Shown: positions 1 through 4,520 of the stretch, piece after piece
Numbering within the stretch: position 1 is the stretch's first letter
Layout of the letters: each line of letters opens with the position of its first letter
Assembly: GCA_030836725.1 (NCBI GenBank)
Contig: JAUPLV010000113.1
Span: 1-7,062 of the forward strand
Length of the DNA stretch: 7,062 nt
Direction of reading: 5' to 3'
Origin: Pseudomonadota bacterium
GTDB lineage: Bacteria; Pseudomonadota; Gammaproteobacteria; Burkholderiales; Thiobacillaceae
Program-made: the position numbers and the translations under genes
The notes under the pieces: generated by a model
Told to the model about the DNA's origin: nothing
Databases searched by the model: none
What the model saw: only the letters and a program-made list of their open reading frames with translations

Positions 1-126
1 ACTCGGCGAGATTCAGCCTGTTCGGCGGGCGTGATGGAGCTAAAAGCATAAAAACACCGGACTAAGTATGTAGAACTGCCTGTAGAGGGCTTGCGGACGC
101 GGGTTCGATTCCCGCCGGCTCCACCA
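1..126 (+). ncRNA. ssrA: tmRNA (transfer-messenger RNA), 3' part
   Basis: tmRNA rescues ribosomes stalled on broken mRNAs by acting first as an alanine tRNA and then as a template for a degradation tag. Only the 3' part is here; the tag reading frame would lie upstream of the window. The block ACTAAG.ATGTAG at 61-72 matches the region before the tRNA-like end of enterobacterial tmRNA. The T arm follows, with stem GCGGG (99-103), loop TTCGATT (104-110) and stem CCCGC (111-115). The 3' acceptor strand is 116-123 and the encoded CCA is 124-126. An ordinary tRNA is excluded because the bases upstream form no anticodon or D arm and fit tmRNA instead. An integrase gene starts about 200 bases downstream, so this is probably the intact gene end regenerated by an insertion. 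Confidence 0.93.
99..126 (+). other. Candidate attL core at the ssrA 3' end
   Basis: Integrases of the P4/DUF4102 type often recombine within the 3' end of tRNA or tmRNA genes, duplicating that end at the far side of the element. The T arm and acceptor strand of ssrA lie here, and the integrase gene is the next gene and reads away from it. The exact crossover cannot be fixed because the matching attR copy is outside the window. If recombination occurs here, the terminator at 151-175 belongs to the element rather than to the original host locus. Confidence 0.5.
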
Positions 127-150
127 CTATTCAAAAACCCCAGCACCATT

Positions 151-175
151 AAAAGCCCCTAACCACGGGGCTTTT
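151..175 (+). terminator. Rho-independent terminator after ssrA
   Basis: AAAAGCCCC (151-159) pairs with GGGGCTTTT (167-175) around a 7-base loop, and the T-rich tract continues to about 180. It starts 25 bases after the CCA of ssrA and is well placed to end that transcript and keep it out of the integrase control region. The A-rich left arm means it could also work on the opposite strand. Confidence 0.85.
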
Positions 176-234
176 TCTTTGCCTATCCCTTACGCAGCAA
201 GGCGTTAAGCCGCTCCATGCTGACAAGAGACCGC

Positions 235-266
235 CCGAAATAGTCCGAACCCATCCGAAATAATCC
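235..266 (+). repeat. Three CCGAA repeats phased at 10 bp upstream of int
   Basis: CCGAAATAGTCC (235-246) and CCGAAATAATCC (255-266) differ by one base and are 20 bp apart. A degenerate third copy, CCGAACCCATCC (245-256), sits exactly between them, giving a 10-bp register of starts at 235, 245 and 255. Sites on the same helical face between an att site and the integrase gene are what one expects of integrase arm-type sites or of AlpA/excisionase sites. Which protein binds is inference. Confidence 0.6.
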
Positions 267-275
267 TGCTATGAT
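267..275 (+). promoter_or_regulatory. Candidate extended -10 promoter of the integrase gene
   Basis: TG (267-268), one base, then TATGAT (270-275) form an extended -10 element one base away from the TATAAT consensus. No good -35 box lies 16-18 bases upstream, which is acceptable for an extended -10 promoter. Transcription would start near 282 and give a leader of about 40 bases before the ATG at 324. The element is flanked on both sides by the repeat arrays, so a protein bound there would affect integrase expression. Confidence 0.45.
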
Positions 276-337
276 GTGGGCACCAATGTGGGTATTATGT
301 GGAATCGAACTAAGGAGAACGGCATGGATGTGGGTAT
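274..337 (+). repeat. ATGTGGG direct repeats across the int leader and start
   Basis: ATGTGGGCAC (274-283), ATGTGGGTAT (286-295), the shorter ATGTGG (297-302) and ATGTGGGTAT again (328-337) share one orientation. The second and fourth are identical over 10 bases. The first three are spaced 12 and 11 bp, about one helical turn. The last lies inside the first codons of the integrase gene. They are candidate arm-type integrase sites, possibly serving in autoregulation. Confidence 0.55.
312..317 (+). promoter_or_regulatory. Ribosome binding site that fixes the integrase start
   Basis: AAGGAG lies 6 bases before the ATG at 324. The upstream in-frame GTG at 276 has no such site and lies inside the repeat array. 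Confidence 0.8.
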
Positions 338-1604
338 CGAGTCCAAACCCAGCGCCCGCGCGGCTCGCAAGCTGACCGACATGCAGCTGAAGGCATTCGT
401 GGCCACGGCCGCGCCCGGCAAGAAGATGGCGGACGGCAGCGGCCTGTACATCACCATCACGAATGCCGGGAACCCGACATGGCGGGTGAACTACCGCATC
501 GCAGGGAAGCAGAAGGTGTATTCCATCGGCCTCTATCCGGATGTCACCCTCGAAGGCGCCCGCGCCGAACTCCAAGAGGTACGCGCGCTGGTCAAGGAGG
601 GCAAGGATCCTGTGACAGCCCGCCGTCTGACCAAGGCCGACAACCTAGCCGCTTCCGGCAGCACCTTCGCCACCCTCGCCGACGACTGGCTGGGGCGGCA
701 AAAGCGCGAATGGTCGGAGGTCCACTACACCAAGTCCCGCCGCGCCCTGGAGCGCGATGTCCTGCCCTACCTTGGAAAGCTACCCGTGGCCGAGATCACG
801 CCCGCCATGGTGGCGGGCGTGGTTGAGCGCATCGCCAAGCGTACCGGCGACACCGCCGGCAAGATCCTGCAGCACGTCGGCTCAATCTTCCGGCTGGCCC
901 AGGCGCGTGGCCTGCGCCTGGACAACCCCGCCACCCCTGCCCGCGAACTGATCCCGAAAAAGAAACTCAAGGGACGGATGCCCGCCCTGGTCGAGTTCGT
1001 TCAGCTGGGCGACGTGCTACGCCGGGCGAACATGGCGAGACTGTCGCCGACCGTCCGCGTGGCGCACCGGCTGATCGCCTTCACCGCCGCCCGTATCAGC
1101 AACGCGGTCGAGGCCGAGTGGAAAGAGTTCACCCTGGACGGCGAAAGCCCGCAGTGGCTGATCCCGCGCACGAAAATGAAGGCGCAGGACCGCCATCACG
1201 ATCACCGCATCCTCCTCAGCCCGCAGATCGTGGCGGAATTGAAAGCGTGGCAGACCATGAGCGGCACGAAGAAGGGATACCTGTTTCCCGGCGCAGCGGG
1301 TGGCAACACCATCACCCGCGAGAGCATCGAGAAGGCCTACCGCGTCACCTTGCAGCTGGATCGCAAGCACACCCCGCACGGGTGGCGATCCGCCCTGTCC
1401 ACGCTGGCGCGCGATGCCGGATTCAGCCGCGACGTGGTGGAACTCGCCCTGGACCACATCCATGACACCGATGTGGCGCTGGCATACGACCGCGGCGAGC
1501 GCCTGGTCGAGCGGCGCCGGATGATGGATTGGTGGGGAGCAGAACTTTACAGAGCAGAACGCGGCGCCGACGTGGTGCCGATAATGGGCAAGACCGCCGC
1601 CTGA
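324..1604 (+). CDS. int: Tyrosine recombinase / integrase, DUF4102 (P4) type
   Basis: This 426-aa enzyme should integrate and excise the element at the ssrA 3' end through a covalent DNA-tyrosine intermediate. An N-terminal arm-binding domain (about residues 16-101) shows the family pattern LTDMQL, then ADGSGLYI, then SIGLYPDVTLEGAR. A helical core-binding domain follows (about 114-214). The catalytic domain (about 233-400) keeps every expected residue: R257 (TAAR), a lysine at 284 or 286 (TKMK), H352 and R355 (HGWR), H378 (LDH) and the nucleophile Y388 (AYDRGE). The RRRMMDWW tail is typical of the family. Length is normal. The reading frame stays open to a GTG at 276, but AAGGAG before 324 favours the later start. 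No truncation or frameshift is visible. Confidence 0.95.
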   Translation: MDVGIESKPSARAARKLTDMQLKAFVATAAPGKKMADGSGLYITITNAGNPTWRVNYRIAGKQKVYSIGLYPDVTLEGARAELQEVRALVKEGKDPVTARRLTKADNLAASGSTFATLADDWLGRQKREWSEVHYTKSRRALERDVLPYLGKLPVAEITPAMVAGVVERIAKRTGDTAGKILQHVGSIFRLAQARGLRLDNPATPARELIPKKKLKGRMPALVEFVQLGDVLRRANMARLSPTVRVAHRLIAFTAARISNAVEAEWKEFTLDGESPQWLIPRTKMKAQDRHHDHRILLSPQIVAELKAWQTMSGTKKGYLFPGAAGGNTITRESIEKAYRVTLQLDRKHTPHGWRSALSTLARDAGFSRDVVELALDHIHDTDVALAYDRGERLVERRRMMDWWGAELYRAERGADVVPIMGKTAA

Positions 1605-1709
1605 ACTGTGGCGGCCGATAGGGTAGAACATGGGCCAGCCCGAGATCGCCGCACCTGGCCGATCCTGAAGGGCCGATTCTGGCGCCTGCGGCAGTACCGG
1701 AGGCAAAGC

Positions 1710-1744
1710 GGGCCGGCATGGTGATAACAGCACCGCGCCGGCCC
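1710..1744 (+). promoter_or_regulatory. Strong GC-rich hairpin after int
   Basis: GGGCCGGC (1710-1717) pairs with GCCGGCCC (1737-1744), and inside it GGTG (1720-1723) pairs with CACC (1731-1734) around a 7-base loop. Only a two-base internal mismatch, which could include one wobble pair, separates the stems. No T tract follows, so it is not a standard intrinsic terminator. It could protect the 3' end of the integrase mRNA, act as an attenuator before the next operon, or bind a protein. It ends 15 bases before the AAGGAG of the next gene. Confidence 0.5.
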
Positions 1745-1758
1745 TAATCAACCACGTT

Positions 1759-1764
1759 AAGGAG
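1759..1764 (+). promoter_or_regulatory. Ribosome binding site of the 70-aa gene
   Basis: A consensus AAGGAG stands 8 bases before the ATG at 1773. It is the best single argument that this short frame is a real gene. Confidence 0.75.
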
Positions 1765-1772
1765 TAACGCAG

Positions 1773-1985
1773 ATGACTGGAACGAATCTTAACCCGACCC
1801 GCCACATCAACGAACTGCATGACGTCGACGCCCTGCTGCAAGGCTGCGCGGCCATATGCGCATCGGGGATATTGGACCCTTCCGCCCTGTCCCGCATGCT
1901 GGGCTTCGCACGCCAACGGCTGGGCGCCGCAATCGATGGCATCGATACGGCATTCGCAAACAGCGAAGGAGATCACGATGCTTGA
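1773..1985 (+). CDS. Small hypothetical protein, 70 aa
   Basis: I do not recognise this protein. It is predicted to be soluble and mostly helical, with no membrane segment or signal peptide. Residues about 13-61 alternate hydrophobic and polar positions (LHDVDALLQGCAAICASG, then LDPSALSRMLGFARQRL), which suggests a small helical bundle. Two cysteines, in CAAIC, are too few for an obvious zinc site. The start is supported by AAGGAG 8 bases upstream. Its last 8 bases overlap the start of the next gene (ATGCTTGA, 1978-1985), so the two are probably translationally coupled. It opens the run of unknown genes between integrase and the AlpA-like regulator. Confidence 0.75.
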   Translation: MTGTNLNPTRHINELHDVDALLQGCAAICASGILDPSALSRMLGFARQRLGAAIDGIDTAFANSEGDHDA

Positions 1986-2013
1986 ACGCAAGGAGAGCAC
2001 GATGCTTAAACGC
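1966..2013 (+). repeat. 24-bp tandem duplication carrying RBS and start codon
   Basis: Bases 1966-1989 and 1990-2013 are adjacent direct copies that match at 22 of 24 positions. Each contains AAGGAG, 6 bases, and then ATGCTT. The differences are T1973/G1997 and G1984/A2008. The result is two complete and equally spaced initiation sites in the same frame, with starts at 1978 and 2002. Confidence 0.9.
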
Positions 2014-2652
2014 AACGCCACCCTCCGCCTGCGCCAAGGCGGCCTCAGTTTTGAGAACTACAGCTGGGGGCAGGTCATCTCCGGCACGCGTGCCGCGCTG
2101 GTCGAGGCTGGCATCGTCCCGGATGGGGGTTTTCCCGGAGACCCGGGCGCGCGGCGGTACACCGCGAAGTCTATCGACGCCAACGGGCGCGAGGTGCGCG
2201 TCTCTCCACGGGGAAAGTACCTGTACGCCGTCTGGCGCGACTGGACCCCCGAGGAGCGGGACGCCTACTACGCCGAACAAACCCGGCGTGAAGCCGAGAA
2301 GGCCAAGCGCGACTTCGCCGAGGGCGTCGTGCGCAGCTGGCCGAAGACTGCCGACGCCTTCCGCGAGGACGCCCACCACAGCGTCGAGCAAGGGCTGCGC
2401 CTGATAGAGGCTTTCGTCTTCAGGGATGGGATGCGCGGCGGCTGGCGCTACGACGAAGCTGCGCAGCTGCAATTCCAGACCCTCGCCGACCAGGTGCGCC
2501 AGCTGGCGCAAAATGGACGTGTGGTGCTCGACCGGCAACTGCGCGAACAGCACACCCCGACGGCGGTAGCCGGTACAGTCAAGGCGGCGGACGCGGCGCA
2601 GGCTGATCGGGGGTTTCAGGAATGGCTCAGCGCGCAGGGGGTGGGGAAATGA
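1978..2652 (+). CDS. Hypothetical protein, 224 aa (or 216 aa from the second start)
   Basis: I do not recognise the family. An N-terminal part (about residues 10-80) contains FENYSWGQVISGTRAALVEAG and a basic, strand-like stretch ending YLYAVWRDWTPEERDAYY. A highly charged helical segment follows (about 95-120, EQTRREAEKAKRDFAEG), then a second helical region to the end. No membrane segment or signal peptide is seen. Two starts are equally good, 1978 and 2002, each with AAGGAG 6 bases upstream, because of the tandem duplication there. The frame is open upstream to 1819, but that part overlaps the 70-aa gene and has no ribosome binding site. The stop overlaps the next start by 4 bases (ATGA). 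Position suggests accessory cargo of the element; the function is unknown. Confidence 0.8.
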   Translation: MLERKESTMLKRNATLRLRQGGLSFENYSWGQVISGTRAALVEAGIVPDGGFPGDPGARRYTAKSIDANGREVRVSPRGKYLYAVWRDWTPEERDAYYAEQTRREAEKAKRDFAEGVVRSWPKTADAFREDAHHSVEQGLRLIEAFVFRDGMRGGWRYDEAAQLQFQTLADQVRQLAQNGRVVLDRQLREQHTPTAVAGTVKAADAAQADRGFQEWLSAQGVGK

Positions 2653-2987
2653 GCAACGGACAAGACTGGGATCGATTCTTCAATCTGGTTGATGAATTTG
2701 CGGAAGACCTCGAACTGAACGCCGTGGCGATGGCGGATCCACCCGTGCTCCGGCGGCTGAAGTTCAAGCTGCTGGAGATATCCGGGTATGACCGCTACAT
2801 CGCCGAAAAGGCCGGCGAGATATCGGAGCACCTGGAAATTCTTTTCAGCGCGAGGCGCCACAAGGGATACACGGGCGGGAGCGACGCGGTTTACTCGAAG
2901 ATCGCCCACGATCTGCTCGGGCGCATTCGACAGAGGGCAAAGGTAATCCAGATGGGGCTTACAGAAGGCGGCGGGGTGGCGAAATGA
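2649..2987 (+). CDS. Hypothetical protein, 112 aa
   Basis: I do not recognise this protein. It is small, soluble and apparently all helical. An acidic N-terminus (DWDRFFNLVDEFAEDLELN) is followed by a more basic middle and end (RRLKFKLLEISG, ARRHKGYTGG, LLGRIRQRAKVIQMG). The ATG at 2649 overlaps the preceding stop as ATGA, and a G-rich tract just before it (GGGGTGGGGA) can act as the ribosome binding site. An in-frame ATG at 2622 is less likely because it lies deeper in the preceding gene. The C-terminus overlaps the next gene by 4 bases. The tight coupling suggests it is made together with its neighbours, perhaps as partners in a complex. Confidence 0.75.
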   Translation: MSNGQDWDRFFNLVDEFAEDLELNAVAMADPPVLRRLKFKLLEISGYDRYIAEKAGEISEHLEILFSARRHKGYTGGSDAVYSKIAHDLLGRIRQRAKVIQMGLTEGGGVAK

Positions 2988-3880
2988 TCGACAAACCCAC
3001 ACTGAAAGACTCCCAGCTGACGAAGCGACCGTCTAAGCCGGATTACATCCCGATAGAAATATGGGATGCGGCGAGTTATATGCTCGATGCGTGGGATGGC
3101 ACTTCGCCCGGCGATGAATCAGCCCACAAGAATCTGGAGCGCCTTCTGTTTGCCGGCCCGCTGGGCAATTCCGCCGTTGAGTTGGGCCCGACCTGGGAGC
3201 GGATCGTGAAGGCCGTAAACGCGCTCAACCGGCGCCGCCTTGCTGAGTGGCACAACGGCGGGCCGGGCGAAAGGCCTGATCCCCAGGATCCATATAGATC
3301 GCTCCTCTACACCTTGGCAAAGTTCACCGACACAGTAGACCCGACAATCAGGCCGGCGCTAAAAGAAGCGACAGCCAAGCTGGAGCGCATCGCCGAACTG
3401 GCCAGGGAACTGAAGGACGAATGGGACGCCTTTGTGGCGGTGCGAGAAGCCCATGGGATCGAGTGGACCTCAAGCCAAACCGAACTCATTTCGGACTGGA
3501 TGGACGCCGCGAAGTGCAGGATCGTGCCGAAGGATAAATGGTCGGATGATCTGTACTTGTCAGATGTTCTGTACGGGCCAGATTTTTCCGATCTGCTAGA
3601 GCGCGTCGCTGCTGCGGCAGACGATCCGGGTCTGAGGCCGCCATCGTCACACGAATATGCGGAAATGGGCGACGGCAAGCGCAACGTGAAGGCAATGGTG
3701 CGACACCTCGTCGCCACCATCGATACCCTCATCCAGTGCAGGGCGCTCCCCGAAGATTTCAGCATAGGGGATACCGATCTCGCTCGAATCCTGTCCGCCG
3801 TACTGGTGCAGAACGTCAGTCACCAAGCTGTTGCAGCCGGCCGCATACGCAACACAGACGCGCAACAAAGTAACTGCTAA
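2984..3880 (+). CDS. Hypothetical protein, 298 aa
   Basis: I do not recognise this protein. It is predicted to be soluble, acidic and helical. A possible coiled coil runs over about residues 123-157 (LKEATAKLERIAELARELKD). Tryptophans are frequent in the first half, at 27, 37, 71 and 89. A late segment (about 234-275) with VKAMVRHLVATIDTLIQCRAL is amphipathic rather than membrane spanning. No catalytic motif stands out. The start overlaps the previous stop as ATGA. GC is lower than in the integrase: bases 3541-3600 have 28 G/C of 60, whereas 721-780 within int have 39 of 60. This suggests a different origin. It ends the first coupled run and is the best candidate for a cargo effector, but that is positional inference. 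Confidence 0.8.
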   Translation: MIDKPTLKDSQLTKRPSKPDYIPIEIWDAASYMLDAWDGTSPGDESAHKNLERLLFAGPLGNSAVELGPTWERIVKAVNALNRRRLAEWHNGGPGERPDPQDPYRSLLYTLAKFTDTVDPTIRPALKEATAKLERIAELARELKDEWDAFVAVREAHGIEWTSSQTELISDWMDAAKCRIVPKDKWSDDLYLSDVLYGPDFSDLLERVAAAADDPGLRPPSSHEYAEMGDGKRNVKAMVRHLVATIDTLIQCRALPEDFSIGDTDLARILSAVLVQNVSHQAVAAGRIRNTDAQQSNC

Positions 3881-3989
3881 CCGAAGAAAGCCCGTTTTCC
3901 TGCTGGAGCAGGAACCCGATGTAATCAATACGCTTCGTCCCATTGCTGCCGATTCATTCCTGAGTTGGCCTTCCCAGAGGGAGATGCAC
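3881..3989. other. Gap between the unknown genes and the AlpA-like gene
   Basis: This 109-base break is the only sizeable gap after 1773, so it may hold a promoter for the replication module. A 7-bp inverted repeat, TTCCTGC (3897-3903) and GCAGGAA (3908-3914), surrounds a 4-base loop, without a T tract. TGTAAT (3920-3925) could serve as a -10, but its -35 region is poor. I make no firm promoter call. Confidence 0.4.
3977..3983 (+). promoter_or_regulatory. Ribosome binding site of the AlpA-like gene
   Basis: GAGGGAG lies 6 bases before the ATG at 3990 and directly abuts the ATG at 3984, so it selects 3990 as the start. Confidence 0.65.
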
Positions 3990-4265
3990 ATGGACGAAAC
4001 CACCACCGAAGCCTTGATTCGCCGGCAGGATGTCGAGCGAATCACAGGCATGAGCCGCAGCGCTATCTGGGAGCGACTTAATCCCAGCTCGAGATACTTC
4101 GACCCCGAGTTTCCCAAGCCCGTGTCCCTCGGCTGCCCCAATTCTGTGCGCTGGGTGAAGTCCGAGGTGAGCAGATGGGTTCACAAAAAGATCGAGATAT
4201 CCCGCGCCAAACCGGCCACCCGGGCGCCCCGTGGCGCCGCCATCCGTGGGGTGCGACATGGCTAA
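3990..4265 (+). CDS. alpA: AlpA-family DNA-binding regulator
   Basis: This 91-aa protein belongs to the AlpA family, small winged-helix/MerR-like DNA-binding proteins of P4-like elements. They activate integrase transcription or act as excisionases. The helix-turn-helix is at about residues 10-30 (LIRRQDVERITGMSRSAIW), followed by the family pattern FPKPVSLG, then VRWVKSEVSRWV (about 40-64). A basic C-terminal tail rich in R, K, A and P follows. The start at 3990 is chosen over 3984 on ribosome binding site spacing. Its stop overlaps the next small frame by 8 bases. Its likely targets are the repeat arrays at 235-337 next to the att site, though this is inferred. No lambda-type repressor gene is seen, so this may be the main regulator in the window. 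Confidence 0.9.
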   Translation: MDETTTEALIRRQDVERITGMSRSAIWERLNPSSRYFDPEFPKPVSLGCPNSVRWVKSEVSRWVHKKIEISRAKPATRAPRGAAIRGVRHG

Positions 4266-4332
4266 ACAGCGCAAAGGTGCCAAGCGGCGCGCACGCAAGG
4301 CCGCCCGTTATGCAAAGTGGGGGATGTTGTGA
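4258..4332 (+). CDS. Very basic 24-codon micro-ORF
   Basis: ATG at 4258 opens a 24-residue frame beginning MAKQRKGAKRRARKAAR and ending YAKWGML. About half of its residues are K or R. It overlaps the end of the AlpA-like gene by 8 bases (ATGGCTAA) and the GTG start of the next gene by 4 bases (GTGA), bridging the two exactly. GTGGGGTG before the start is only a weak ribosome binding site. It may be a nucleic-acid-binding micropeptide, or just a coupling frame that carries ribosomes to the next gene. Length alone cannot prove that it is coding. Confidence 0.5.
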   Translation: MAKQRKGAKRRARKAARYAKWGML

Positions 4333-4520
4333 ACTCCGCCGTTTTCCGCAACCAGGGCAAGGGTCAACCACACACTGATGGCCCTTCGGCGGGTGGCCTT
4401 GTGTCGGTCGATCTCGACCATCTCCTCGTTTACGGCAACCGCGCACAGCGGCGGTGGGCGCAGCAGCAACTGGACCAGCTTAAAAAACAACGCGCACAGG
4501 AGAGTGCGGCGCGTGGTTGA
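4329..4520 (+). CDS. Small hypothetical protein, 63 aa
   Basis: I do not recognise this protein. The N-terminal half is polar and glycine-rich. Residues about 27-35 (VDLDHLLVY) are hydrophobic, and the C-terminal half is a charged helix (NRAQRRWAQQQLDQLKKQRA). The GTG at 4329 is chosen because GTGGGGGA lies 5-6 bases upstream and because it overlaps the preceding stop as GTGA. An in-frame GTG at 4317 is possible but would lie inside the micro-ORF. The last 8 bases overlap the primase-helicase start (GTGGTTGA), so it is probably translated with it and could be a partner or regulator of replication. Confidence 0.65.
   Translation: MNSAVFRNQGKGQPHTDGPSAGGLVSVDLDHLLVYGNRAQRRWAQQQLDQLKKQRAQESAARG

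Larger units (their letters stand above)
1605..1772. other. Intergenic region between int and the first unknown gene
   Basis: This 168-base stretch contains three GGCCGAT direct repeats (1613-1619, 1657-1663, 1671-1677); the last two extend to GGCCGATyCTG and are 14 bp apart. The hairpin at 1710-1744 follows, then the ribosome binding site of the next gene. I find no convincing promoter. A 12-codon ATG frame at 1630-1668 lacks a ribosome binding site and is not called. Confidence 0.6.

Noticed and set aside
60..126. Ordinary tRNA gene
   Set aside because: The T arm and CCA are present, but the upstream bases match the tmRNA 3' region and form no anticodon arm.
276..323. Upstream extension of the integrase to a GTG at 276
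   Set aside because: It has no ribosome binding site, lies within the ATGTGGG repeats and overlaps the putative promoter. AAGGAG before 324 fits far better.
1630..1668. 12-codon frame after the integrase
   Set aside because: It has no ribosome binding site, no coupling to a neighbour and is too short to support.
1017..2021. 334-codon open frame on the - strand opposite int
   Set aside because: It lies antisense to the well-supported integrase and crosses the intergenic hairpin. Its composition is typical of a GC-rich shadow frame and it has no recognisable domain.
1807..2553. 248-codon - strand frame opposite the 70- and 224-aa genes
   Set aside because: The + strand genes have strong ribosome binding sites and coupled junctions. 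The antisense frame has neither.
3897..3914. Inverted repeat as a terminator of the unknown operon
   Set aside because: The stem is only 7 bp and no T tract follows, so it is recorded only as part of the gap.
3831..3989. Longer upstream start for the AlpA-like protein
   Set aside because: It would overlap the 298-aa gene, and the extra sequence does not belong to the AlpA domain. GAGGGAG points to 3990.
4378..4512. Longer upstream start of the primase-helicase at 4378
   Set aside because: The added 45 residues are low-complexity shadow of the 63-aa gene. AGGAG and the 8-base overlap favour 4513.
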